54,004 bases of DNA, taken from contig CAYOMP010000003.1 in NCBI GenBank assembly GCA_964405075.1, positions 1-54,004 on the forward strand, in the 5' to 3' direction. Both the position numbers and the translations under genes were made by a program. A model generated the notes under the pieces. That model did no database searches and was not told the origin of the DNA. It saw only the letters and a program-made list of their open reading frames with translations. Position 1 is the first letter of the stretch. Each line of letters opens with the position of its first letter. Shown piece after piece: positions 1-8,033 of the stretch. This stretch comes from CAYOMP01 sp964405075 (lineage in GTDB: Bacteria; Bacillota; Clostridia; Lachnospirales; Lachnospiraceae).

Positions 1-1
1 A

Positions 2-718
2 TATTTCTGTAAAAAAGATGCTGATACAGTTGTAATCAGAGATATTCACAGACTTAAAAAAATGACTCAGAGCGAAAACCCGGGCAAACCATATTTTTTG
101 TTGGGGCACAGTATGGGTTCATTTTTTACAAGAAAATATATGACAATATATGGAACCGGTGTTGATGGAATTTTAATTTTGGGAACAGGAAACAGGAAAA
201 TTTCTGATGTTTCATTAGGATTATGGGTTGCTAATCTTTTAAGTAAGATAAAGGGTGACAGATATAGGAGTGAATTTATTAAAAACCTTTCATTTAAAGG
301 CTATAACAGTCATTTTAAACCTAATAGAACTGAAAATGACTGGCTTACAAGAGATGAGAAAATTGTAGATGCATATAATTCAGAAAAAATGTGTCAGTTT
401 ACATTTACCTGTAATGCATATGCTACCCTTTTTAAAATTCTTAAATACATTAACAATGATTTTAATTTGGATAAGATTCCAAAGAACCTGCCAATATATA
501 TGGCGGCAGGGGAGGAAGATCCTGTTGGCGGATACGGCAAAGAGGTTAAGTTAGTATATGATAACCTTAAAGGAATAGGAATAGAAGATGTGACTCTAAA
601 TATGTATCCTGAGGATAGGCATGAGATAATAAATGAGATAGACAGAGAGAAGGTTTATCAGGATATTTTACAGTGGCTTAACTTAAAAATTGAAGAAAAA
701 GAAAAAAATCAGGAATAA
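2..718 (+). CDS. Serine hydrolase, alpha/beta fold (monoacylglycerol lipase-like), 5' end missing
   Basis: The frame is open from base 2, so the gene begins before the window; the first ATG at 62 is internal. The visible part has the nucleophile elbow GHSMGS just after that ATG, an acid-residue segment GEEDPVGG and a late catalytic histidine in DRHEI. These form the Ser-Asp-His triad of the alpha/beta hydrolase superfamily, closest to the lysophospholipase/monoacylglycerol lipase group. There is no signal peptide in the visible part and the C-terminus is charged, so it is probably cytoplasmic. The substrate cannot be deduced. No clear terminator follows. Family level is firm; the exact activity is inference. 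Confidence 0.85.
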   Translation, partial: YFCKKDADTVVIRDIHRLKKMTQSENPGKPYFLLGHSMGSFFTRKYMTIYGTGVDGILILGTGNRKISDVSLGLWVANLLSKIKGDRYRSEFIKNLSFKGYNSHFKPNRTENDWLTRDEKIVDAYNSEKMCQFTFTCNAYATLFKILKYINNDFNLDKIPKNLPIYMAAGEEDPVGGYGKEVKLVYDNLKGIGIEDVTLNMYPEDRHEIINEIDREKVYQDILQWLNLKIEEKEKNQE

Positions 719-1087
719 ATATAGAATATTTTAATTAGAAAATATGTAAACTTGTGATTACACAAATATGTATCATAAGAATCGAAAGAGAGTCTTAAAA
801 TGTGTTTAATTCAAAAAGAAGGTTATTAAAACAATTTGAAAAATGTATTTAACATATTTTTACAACATAGAAATAACAAAAAAAACACAAATATGAGGTA
901 TAAGTAAATATGCTAGAGGAATTATAATCTTCTAGCATATTTAGCGTGCATAGTTTGCAACCTTTAAAAAACAAATTATAATTTATTTTAAGAATGATTA
1001 TAAATAAAGTTGATGAATAGCAGTTATGATAAACTTATAATTTGAGGTTAAAGGTATTGTAAGTATAGTAAAATGGAGGAATTTATT
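719..1087. other. Intergenic region, 369 bp
   Basis: This stretch is AT-rich and has no credible coding frame. It holds one clear dyad at 908-940 (listed separately) and the ribosome binding site of the next gene. I see no convincing sigma-A promoter with good spacing. Confidence 0.6.
908..940. repeat. 10-bp perfect inverted repeat (hairpin or operator)
   Basis: ATATGCTAGA at 908-917 is mirrored by TCTAGCATAT at 931-940 around a 13-nt centre. No T-run follows on the plus strand, so it is a poor terminator. It lies 150 bp before the DUF1002 gene and could be a regulator site or an RNA hairpin. Confidence 0.45.
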
Positions 1088-1990
1088 ATGAAAAAATGGT
1101 GTAAGAAAATTGTTAGTGCTGTTTTAGCATTAACTATGATTGCAGGAATTGGGGCATTAGTTCCAATAACTACTTATGCAGCTGATGACAATTCGTATCT
1201 TGTATTGGGTGCAGATTTATCAGAAAGTGAAAAGGCTACAGTACTTAATGAATTAGGTGTGGATAGCGCAGACCTCAGTAACTATAATGTAATTACTATT
1301 ACTAATGAAGATGAAAAGAATTATTTAGGTGGATATATAGATGCCAGTGTAATTGGTAGCCGTTCTTTGTCGTCGGCATTAATAACTAAGAAATCAGACG
1401 GTAGTGGAATTAAAGTATCTACAAAGAATATTACATATTGTACAACCGGAATGTATAGAAACGCATTAATTACAGCTGGTGTGGAAGATGCAGAAGTAAA
1501 AGTTGCAGGACCATTTGATATTTCTGGAACTGCGGCATTGGTAGGTGTTGTAAAAGCTTATGAAGCAATGACCGGGGAAAGCGTTTCAGAAGCCAGTATT
1601 GATGCGGCTGTAAATGAATTGGTTACAACTGGTGAAATCTCAGAGATTCTTGGAGATTCTGAAAGAACAGAACAGCTTATGGCTTTAGCTAAGCAATATA
1701 TTGCGGAGAATGATTTATCATCAGCAGAAGATATAGAACAGGCGATTAAGGATGCGGCAAATGAATTAGATATTACATTAACAGAAGATGAAATTGCCAA
1801 GATTCAAAGCCTAATGTCAAAAATAGCAGCCCTTGATATTGATACAGATGCATTAAAAAATCAGGCGAAGGAATTATATGGCAGTTTGAAAGATATGGGT
1901 ATTGATTTTGAAGATGCCAGTTTTAGAGCGAAAGTAGCTGATATTTTGTCAGGTATAATAGACTTAGTTAAGAGTATTTTTGGAAACTAA
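1088..1990 (+). CDS. Secreted DUF1002 family protein
   Basis: I chose the ATG at 1088. The in-frame ATG at 1073 overlaps the Shine-Dalgarno GGAGGA (1075-1080), which lies 7-8 bases before 1088. The N-terminus is a typical signal peptide: basic KKWCKK, a hydrophobic stretch of about 20 residues, then a TTYA-A type cleavage site. The mature part has the DUF1002 pattern (LGADLSESEK near the start, GGYIDASVIG and AALVGVVKAYEAMTG further in), as in Bacillus YpuA. The C-terminal 120 residues are mostly amphipathic helix. There is no LPxTG or lipobox, so it is probably released or loosely wall-associated. Function is unknown for the family. It seems to be transcribed alone. Confidence 0.85.
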   Translation: MKKWCKKIVSAVLALTMIAGIGALVPITTYAADDNSYLVLGADLSESEKATVLNELGVDSADLSNYNVITITNEDEKNYLGGYIDASVIGSRSLSSALITKKSDGSGIKVSTKNITYCTTGMYRNALITAGVEDAEVKVAGPFDISGTAALVGVVKAYEAMTGESVSEASIDAAVNELVTTGEISEILGDSERTEQLMALAKQYIAENDLSSAEDIEQAIKDAANELDITLTEDEIAKIQSLMSKIAALDIDTDALKNQAKELYGSLKDMGIDFEDASFRAKVADILSGIIDLVKSIFGN

Positions 1991-2064
1991 TAAAGATAAT
2001 GAATGAAGTAAGCTTCTTTGGAATATACTATTTTTATGTAAAATGTATATGGAAGGAGTAAGCA

Positions 2065-3048
2065 ATGAAAATACTTTTTTTTGGAACAAAACCATATGAT
2101 GAAGAGTGGTTCAAGCCTATGGCAGCAGACTATGGATTTGAGATATGCTTTGTTGAAGCACCTCTCAATTTGGATACAGTAATGCTAGCGGTAGGCTTTG
2201 ATGCTATTTGTATATTTGTAAACGATGAAGTTACGAAAGAAATTATTGATGAGTTATATAAAATCGGAGTAAAAGCAATTTTGCTTAGATGTGCAGGTTT
2301 TAACCATATAGATTTAAAGGCTGCTAAGGGAAAAATAAAGATATGCAGAGTTCCAAGTTATTCTCCGGAAGCAGTTGCCGAGTATGCCATGGCGCTGCTT
2401 CTAACTGTAAATAGAAAAACCCACAAAGCATATAATAGAACCAGAGAATTTAATATGAGTATTAATGGACTGACAGGAACTACTCTGTATAACAAAACAG
2501 CTGGAGTTATTGGAACTGGTAAAATAGGACAGGCAATGATTAGGATTCTAAAGGGATTTGGAATGAGAGTGCTGGCATATGATATCTATCCGGATAAAAA
2601 TTTGGACGTTGAGTATGTTCCTTTGGAAAAATTAATAGAAAAATCAGATGTTATTACTCTTCATTGTCCATTAACAATGGATACTAAGTATATGATTAAT
2701 GAAGAAACCATAGAAAAAATGAAGGATGGAGTATATCTTATAAATACTTCAAGAGGTGCGTTAATTGACAGTAAGGCTTTGATAAATGGTCTGCTAAATA
2801 AAAAGTTTGCCGGTGTTGGACTAGATGTGTATGATGAAGAGGATGGAATATTCTTTGAAGATTGTTCAGGAGAAATAGTTAAGGATGAAGTTTTGGCACG
2901 TTTACTGACATTTCCTAATGTGCTTATAACCTCCCATCAGGGATTTTTTACTGAAGAGGCTATGCAGGCGATAGCAGTAGAGACCTTGGAAAATGCCTAT
3001 GCATTGGACAATGATAGAGAATTGGTTAATGAAGTAAAGTTGAATTAA
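2065..3048 (+). CDS. D-2-hydroxyacid dehydrogenase (D-lactate dehydrogenase-like)
   Basis: This 327-residue protein has the layout of the D-isomer specific 2-hydroxyacid dehydrogenases. An N-terminal substrate domain carries LLRCAGFNHID, a Rossmann NAD-binding motif reads GVIGTGKIGQ (around residue 151), and an NTSRGALID segment carries the conserved arginine. A catalytic His-containing segment, TSHQGFFT, lies near the C-terminus. Length and motif order match fermentative D-lactate dehydrogenase, which reduces pyruvate to D-lactate and regenerates NAD+ in the cytoplasm. 2-Hydroxyisocaproate or related dehydrogenases are alternatives. The start has a GGAAGGAG site 8 bases upstream. It is probably monocistronic. 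Confidence 0.88.
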   Translation: MKILFFGTKPYDEEWFKPMAADYGFEICFVEAPLNLDTVMLAVGFDAICIFVNDEVTKEIIDELYKIGVKAILLRCAGFNHIDLKAAKGKIKICRVPSYSPEAVAEYAMALLLTVNRKTHKAYNRTREFNMSINGLTGTTLYNKTAGVIGTGKIGQAMIRILKGFGMRVLAYDIYPDKNLDVEYVPLEKLIEKSDVITLHCPLTMDTKYMINEETIEKMKDGVYLINTSRGALIDSKALINGLLNKKFAGVGLDVYDEEDGIFFEDCSGEIVKDEVLARLLTFPNVLITSHQGFFTEEAMQAIAVETLENAYALDNDRELVNEVKLN

Positions 3049-3384
3049 GATTATTTTAAGAAGTTTAATAGCTACAAATTAAAAATATGATGATAAATTA
3101 AATGCAGTAATTACAAATATAGGTTATAATCTAGACATAGGTATGAGAAATTCACTTTGAGAGTTTCTCGAATTATCGCAGTATCTTTGAATATTAAAAG
3201 CAGAGTCTCTCTATATAAGAGAAAAGGATATTGCTTAGTTTAGGAAGAAAGTGTTATATCTTCCTAGGCTATACAAATTTACTTGCGTAAATAAATTTAG
3301 TAAAGTCTTGTGGGGAAAGAAAAAGACCACAAGATTTTGCTAAAAGATAACAAATAAACAATTGGCCAAATGAAGAGGTGTAAT
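3049..3384. other. Intergenic leader with several short hairpins, 336 bp
   Basis: No coding frame is credible here. Three short dyads are visible: GAGAAA/TTTCTC around 3148-3170, TAGGAAG/CTTCCTA around 3240-3268, and TCTTGTGG (3306-3313) with CCACAAGA (3327-3334). They would lie in the 5' leader of the two-component operon if transcription starts far upstream. The third is followed by only four T residues, so it is a weak terminator at best. Confidence 0.45.
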
Positions 3385-4080
3385 ATGTTAAATATACTAG
3401 TATGTGATGATGATAGAGAAATAGTTGAAGCAATTGATATATATCTGGCAAATGAAGGATATAATATTTTGAAAGCTTATGATGGCGAAGAAGCTATTAA
3501 TATTTTAAAGGAAAATGAAGTACATTTGATAATAATGGATGTTATGATGCCAAAACTTGATGGTATTCATGCTACATTAAAAATTAGAGAAACCAGTAGT
3601 GTTCCTATTATTATTTTGTCAGCAAAATCAGAGGATGCAGATAAAATATTAGGTTTAAATATAGGTGCTGATGATTATGTTACAAAACCATTTAATCCAC
3701 TAGAGTTAGTTGCCAGAGTCAAGTCTCAGTTAAGACGTTATACAAAATTAGGTAATATTAATGAAGATTCGGGTGTGATTTTTAAAACAGGTGGTCTTGA
3801 AATAAATGATGATTTGAAGGAAGTAACAGTAGATGGTGAAATAGTTAAGCTAACACCAATTGAATATAATATTCTGCTATTATTAGTAAAAAATCAGGGA
3901 AAGGTATTTTCGATTGACCAGATATACGAAAGTATTTGGAATGAGGATGCAGTGGGAGCCGATAATACAGTAGCTGTACATATTAGACATATTAGAGAAA
4001 AGATTGAAATTAATCCAAAGGAGCCAAGATACTTAAAAGTAGTATGGGGAATTGGATATAAGATAGAGAAGGAGGCATAG
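3385..4080 (+). CDS. OmpR/PhoB-family response regulator
   Basis: I chose the ATG at 3385, because the upstream in-frame ATG at 3370 overlaps the AGAGGTG ribosome binding site. The receiver domain shows the acidic cluster CDDD, the phospho-acceptor aspartate in MDVMMPKLDG, a switch threonine/serine in IILSAKSED and the lysine of YVTKPFNPLEL. A winged-helix Trans_reg_C domain follows, with LTPIEYNILLLL and HIRHIREKIE recognition elements and the ending VWGIGYKIEKE. It acts as a DNA-binding transcription factor phosphorylated by the sensor kinase encoded one base downstream. Its target genes are not evident, and no neighbouring transporter suggests the signal. Confidence 0.95.
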   Translation: MLNILVCDDDREIVEAIDIYLANEGYNILKAYDGEEAINILKENEVHLIIMDVMMPKLDGIHATLKIRETSSVPIIILSAKSEDADKILGLNIGADDYVTKPFNPLELVARVKSQLRRYTKLGNINEDSGVIFKTGGLEINDDLKEVTVDGEIVKLTPIEYNILLLLVKNQGKVFSIDQIYESIWNEDAVGADNTVAVHIRHIREKIEINPKEPRYLKVVWGIGYKIEKEA

Positions 4081-4081
4081 G

Positions 4082-6355
4082 ATGAAAAGACTTGCATATT
4101 CTAATTGGACAAAGTTTGTTGCATTTGTTGTCCAGGAAATATTGGTGGTTCTTTTTATCTTGAATGCGTTAATATTATTCCATTCGGATTATCTTGACGA
4201 AGGTATGGGTGGAATTAATTCTTATGTGGAATCGGATAGTTTTGTAGCTGATTATGAGCAAAAGGTTCGTTATATGCAGTTTTTTATTGATTCCAAGATA
4301 GATATGGAGGAAGACGGAAGATATAATCCGGATAAAGTCGTTTTCTTCTCAGATTTTTTAGATGAGACTCTTTTGACTGATGAATATAGTTTGACTACAG
4401 GCTATCGTTTGGGTGATTTGGTTGAATGGAGTAATCAAGACATAGAGTTTAGAGTTAGTTCAAGAGGTTTTGGAGTAACAAGCGAAGTTATTGATGAACT
4501 TAATTTTCAAAATTATTCCTATGATGATGGTGGTGAACTATATTTACTTGAAGAGCCATATATGGATGTAGATGGCATGACAATGGAGAAGTTTGTATGC
4601 GATAAATCTGCGTATGATTATTTGCCACAAATGTATTATAATTTGTCTCTTTTGTTATCTGCAGTAAAAGAAGAGTATGATTTTTATGTAAAAAATCAAG
4701 ATTATGGAAAATCCAGTAACTTTTATTTTTATATAGAAAATCAAAACGGTGATATGATATTTACCAATGAAATATTCAAGGGATTAACCAAGAAAGAAAT
4801 TTTAGAAAAGATAAGTAAGTGTAATATTTATGCGACAGCAGATAAAAAAAATCGAACTTATAGCTATAACCGATTAGATTTAGGTTATGGTGAGATGAAA
4901 ATTGATTTTAACACAGATGAAAATTATGTATATTCTGTAGGTATTGATACAAGATTTATGTATAAAGATGATTTGCAGGAAAAAGCTCTTATGTATGAGG
5001 AAATGCATAGGAGATTTGTGAGTAATGTGTTCATTTTTTTAGTAGGAATGCTATTGTTTTGCTATCAGGCATATGTAAGTGGTGAGGATGAAAACGGTAA
5101 GATTAAACTTACATTTTTTGATGAGGTTAAAACTGGATTAGCAGCATTTATTCTAATTTTGTTGGCAATACTGGCATTAGCTATAGGTGTGGAATTATAC
5201 TATGATTTTGGAGAAACAATAATAGTTATTACGGGGACAATAATAACTATATTGTTTAGCATTGGTATATATAGCCTATCTACAAGGATTAAAGCTCATC
5301 AGCTGTGGAAAAACAGTATAATATGCTGGTTGTTACATGGCATTAAGAAGTTTTTCGAATATCGTGATGTAACTTTTGTTATAACCTTTGGTTTTATTGT
5401 ATACTTGTTGGTGAATGGTGCAATTATATTTTTATTAGAACAGAGTCAAAGTAATATATTCATTGTGTTGTTAATTATTTTCAATGCATTTGTAGGCTAT
5501 TATTTGGTTAAAGATGCATCTTGCAGGAAAGACATCATTGATGGAATAGAAAAGATAACCAGCGGTGACTTGGAATATCAAATGGATGTAGATAAGATGT
5601 TTGGCACTAGTGTTAAGATAGCCGAAGGAGTTAATAATATAGGTGATGGTTTACATAATGCGGTAGATGCCAGTGTTAGAAATGAAAGACTGAAAACAGA
5701 CTTAATTACTAATGTTTCTCATGATATAAAGACTCCGCTAACCTCTATTATTAATTATGTGGATTTAATTAAAAGAGAGGATATTCAAGACGAGAAGATT
5801 CGTGGATATGTTGAAATATTAGACAGTAAATCCCAAAGATTAAAGCATCTTACAGAGGATTTGGTTGAGGCTTCAAAGATTAGCTCAGGTAATATTAAAT
5901 TAGAGATTACACAAATTAATTTTGTTGAGTTGGTTAATCAGACAGATGGTGAATTTAGTGAAAAGATGAAGTCTAGAAATTTGGAGATTATCAAAAATTT
6001 GCCGAGTACACCGGTAATGATTAATGCTGATGGCAGACGTATCTGGCGAGTAGTGGAAAATCTTTATAATAATGTTGCTAAGTATGCAATGGCAGGTTCC
6101 AGAGTCTATGTCGATGTGCTGGAAAAAGGCGACGTTATGGAATTCTCCATAAAAAATATCTCAGAACAGCCACTAAATATTCAGGCAGATGAATTAACAG
6201 AGAGATTTATTCGTGGTGATGTATCAAGAAGCACAGAAGGTAGTGGATTAGGTTTATCAATAGCTAAGAATCTTACAGAGCTGCAAAATGGTGAATTTGA
6301 GATATATTTGGATGGTGATTTGTTTAGGGTTACTATTACTTTTCCAAAGGCATAA
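4082..6355 (+). CDS. Membrane sensor histidine kinase
   Basis: This 757-residue kinase starts one base after the regulator stop, so the two are co-transcribed. One transmembrane helix lies at about residues 12-32, followed by an extracytoplasmic sensor region of about 270 residues. A block of several membrane helices spans roughly 310-480. The HisKA dimerisation helix carries the phospho-acceptor His547 in NVSHDIKTPLTS. The HATPase part has the N-box VVENLYNNVAKYA and the G-box GSGLGLSIAKNL. The linker ITSGDLEYQMDVDKM resembles a HAMP-like connector. Having both an external domain and a multi-helix block is more elaborate than a classic two-TM kinase. The signal is unknown. Confidence 0.93.
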   Translation: MKRLAYSNWTKFVAFVVQEILVVLFILNALILFHSDYLDEGMGGINSYVESDSFVADYEQKVRYMQFFIDSKIDMEEDGRYNPDKVVFFSDFLDETLLTDEYSLTTGYRLGDLVEWSNQDIEFRVSSRGFGVTSEVIDELNFQNYSYDDGGELYLLEEPYMDVDGMTMEKFVCDKSAYDYLPQMYYNLSLLLSAVKEEYDFYVKNQDYGKSSNFYFYIENQNGDMIFTNEIFKGLTKKEILEKISKCNIYATADKKNRTYSYNRLDLGYGEMKIDFNTDENYVYSVGIDTRFMYKDDLQEKALMYEEMHRRFVSNVFIFLVGMLLFCYQAYVSGEDENGKIKLTFFDEVKTGLAAFILILLAILALAIGVELYYDFGETIIVITGTIITILFSIGIYSLSTRIKAHQLWKNSIICWLLHGIKKFFEYRDVTFVITFGFIVYLLVNGAIIFLLEQSQSNIFIVLLIIFNAFVGYYLVKDASCRKDIIDGIEKITSGDLEYQMDVDKMFGTSVKIAEGVNNIGDGLHNAVDASVRNERLKTDLITNVSHDIKTPLTSIINYVDLIKREDIQDEKIRGYVEILDSKSQRLKHLTEDLVEASKISSGNIKLEITQINFVELVNQTDGEFSEKMKSRNLEIIKNLPSTPVMINADGRRIWRVVENLYNNVAKYAMAGSRVYVDVLEKGDVMEFSIKNISEQPLNIQADELTERFIRGDVSRSTEGSGLGLSIAKNLTELQNGEFEIYLDGDLFRVTITFPKA

Positions 6356-6391
6356 AAAAGTTTGTAGAGTAGTTTCTACAAACTTTTTTGT
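6354..6391. terminator. Strong bidirectional intrinsic terminator
   Basis: A 15-bp perfect stem joins 6354-6368 to 6375-6389 with a 6-nt loop. A-run and T-run flanks make it work in both directions. It ends the two-component operon on the plus strand and probably the small minus-strand gene that stops at 6477. Confidence 0.93.
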
Positions 6392-6476
6392 GTAAAAAAA
6401 GAATGCAGATTATCTACATCCTTAATATGGTTTATGTAATTATTTTTAGGTCAAAAAGTTTAAGTATCAAAATTTG

Positions 6477-6770
6477 CTAAATTCTACTAAAGTTTCCAAA
6501 TTTCTTAACTTTAGGAATTAAAGAATACACAAGATTTCTTAATTCTAATTCATCCATCTCATAACCTAATTCTTGTTTGATTTCAGGAATAGGCTTTGCT
6601 AAGAATTTTAATACTCTATCAGGGTCATATCCTTGAACCGCACTTGAATTATATGAAGCGCAAGTAATATTTATAACATCCTTCATAAGGACCTTTTCTT
6701 TTTCAAACCATTGTTCTTCTTCAACCTTTTCACCTAAAAAGGCTCTTCTGAGTTCTTCTATTGTATCCAT
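6477..6770 (-). CDS. Hypothetical protein, 97 aa
   Basis: I chose the start at 6770 (MDTIEELR). An upstream in-frame ATG at 6791 overlaps the AAGGGCGG ribosome binding site, which is correctly spaced for 6770. The product is acidic, soluble and helical, with no membrane segment or recognisable motif. The pattern GYDPDRVLKFLAKP, with a C-terminal LVYSLIPKVKKFG, may be a small conserved domain, but I do not recognise it. The gene lies downstream of a YesL-like gene on the same strand but is separated from it by a terminator, so it is probably its own unit. Confidence 0.7.
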   Translation of the reverse strand: MDTIEELRRAFLGEKVEEEQWFEKEKVLMKDVINITCASYNSSAVQGYDPDRVLKFLAKPIPEIKQELGYEMDELELRNLVYSLIPKVKKFGNFSRI

Positions 6771-6835
6771 AACCAACCGCCCTTTCTGCACAAAAATCCA
6801 TAACCGTTTAACTACATTTTAACATATTTTTAATG

Positions 6836-6914
6836 AATGTAAACAAAAAAATTATCACGCTCAAGAAAAAAGTAAGTAAAACAAATTTTTTATTTACTTT
6901 TTTCTGGCGTGATA
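6836..6914 (-). terminator. Terminator of the YesL-family gene
   Basis: On the minus strand TATCACGC (complement of 6907-6914) pairs with GCGTGATA (complement of 6853-6860). An inner paired stretch AGAAAAAAGTAA/TTACTTTTTTCT extends the stem, and a run of seven T residues follows. It sits directly after the stop of the gene ending at 6928. Confidence 0.8.
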
Positions 6915-6927
6915 GTAACAGAAAGGA

Positions 6928-7722
6928 TTATTCTGATAAATTTTTATCTTCCTTTTCCTTTTCTTCTTCCTTAGCCTTCAAGCTTTCCATTAAAGCAGCA
7001 GTACTTTCAAAACTCTGTCCTGCCATTGGGTTTTGAAATACACTGTAATCACCTTTGTCAGCTCCACCAGCCACATAATCTTCATCAGAAACGATTTCTT
7101 CCTCAGGATCCTCTGGCATATAAATTTTAAATATTTTATTGAAAAAGAACGAGTTCAAAAATGCTATAAGTGAGAAACCAATCATAAATGACATATACAA
7201 TAACTCAGCAGATACGCTGTATAAAAATAATGGAACAAATGTGATAATTATTACAAGGATTGTATATGGTAAATGACGAATACTCATTAATAATGCATTT
7301 TTAAATGTCTGCTTAATTGTGTTATCAAACTGTGCAAGTAGTGGAAATACATATGAGAATATAAATGCAAGTATGATAGCAAGAGCAATAAATATTACCA
7401 TTAATGGTACCTTAAACTTAGTATCCCATTGTGTAAGAATATAAATATCTCCACCTATAATTCCACCGGCTATAAGAATTAAAAGCCAAATTCCGGTAGC
7501 CTGTTTAAAGTTTTGAAAAAAGGATTTGAAGAATCCTTTAATAATATATGATTCTCGGTCGTTAGCCATTTTTAACGTTACATAATACATTGCTGTAATT
7601 GTTGCCCCCATTGTTATTACAGGGATTGAACATAGTGTAAACAAAATGTTTAAGATAATAAGGTCAGCAATCTTGCTCATTACCTGAAAAAACTTATTAT
7701 CCATACTGAATATGCTATTCAT
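6928..7722 (-). CDS. YesL/DUF624 family membrane protein
   Basis: I chose the start at 7722 (MNSIFSMDNKFF) because an AAAGGAG site lies just before it; the longer frame from 7755 lacks one. The sequence has the DUF624 hallmarks: a first helix ILNILFTLCSIPVITMGAT, followed by TAMYYVTLKMANDRESYI and a FFKSFFQNFKQAT loop. About five transmembrane helices are visible, then an acidic, lysine-rich cytoplasmic tail of about 65 residues. The family is common in Firmicutes beside carbohydrate ABC transporters, where its role is undefined; no transporter lies nearby here. A sigma-A promoter precedes it. Confidence 0.88.
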   Translation of the reverse strand: MNSIFSMDNKFFQVMSKIADLIILNILFTLCSIPVITMGATITAMYYVTLKMANDRESYIIKGFFKSFFQNFKQATGIWLLILIAGGIIGGDIYILTQWDTKFKVPLMVIFIALAIILAFIFSYVFPLLAQFDNTIKQTFKNALLMSIRHLPYTILVIIITFVPLFLYSVSAELLYMSFMIGFSLIAFLNSFFFNKIFKIYMPEDPEEEIVSDEDYVAGGADKGDYSVFQNPMAGQSFESTAALMESLKAKEEEKEKEDKNLSE

Positions 7723-8033
7723 ATAATAAATCTCCTTTAGTATTTTTTCATACAATGGTCATTATATATGAAAAATTCTTATAAAGCAATAATCCGAGTA
7801 GTCAAAAATGTCAACAATATTTGAAAAAAATGTGAACTGACAAAAGGGACCTGATTATGGATGTAAGTGGAATAGGGGGTGTAGGATTTTAAAATAGATA
7901 TTTCAGGAAAAATATCAAAAGTGATAAATACTTTTTGTTTGAAAAATTGTAAAACTTTTTTCAAAATGGTAAAATTAAAGTTAACAATAAATTAGCAAAA
8001 ATATCGGGATTAATCAGCAAAGGAAACAAAATT
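7723..8033. other. Divergent intergenic region, 311 bp
   Basis: It separates the minus-strand YesL-family gene from the plus-strand helicase gene. Apart from the minus-strand promoter and an AAAGGAAA ribosome binding site at about 8019, I see no defined element. A short minus-strand frame inside it lacks a ribosome binding site and looks fortuitous. Confidence 0.55.
7761..7789 (-). promoter_or_regulatory. Sigma-A promoter of the YesL-family gene
   Basis: Read on the minus strand, TTGCTT (7789-7784) and TATAAT (7766-7761) are separated by 17 bases. The -10 ends about 40 bases before the chosen start codon. Confidence 0.65.

Noticed and set aside
6833..7036. Plus-strand 67-residue frame
   Set aside because: It lies over the terminator hairpin and the 3' end of the YesL-family gene, with Phe/Ser-rich shadow composition.
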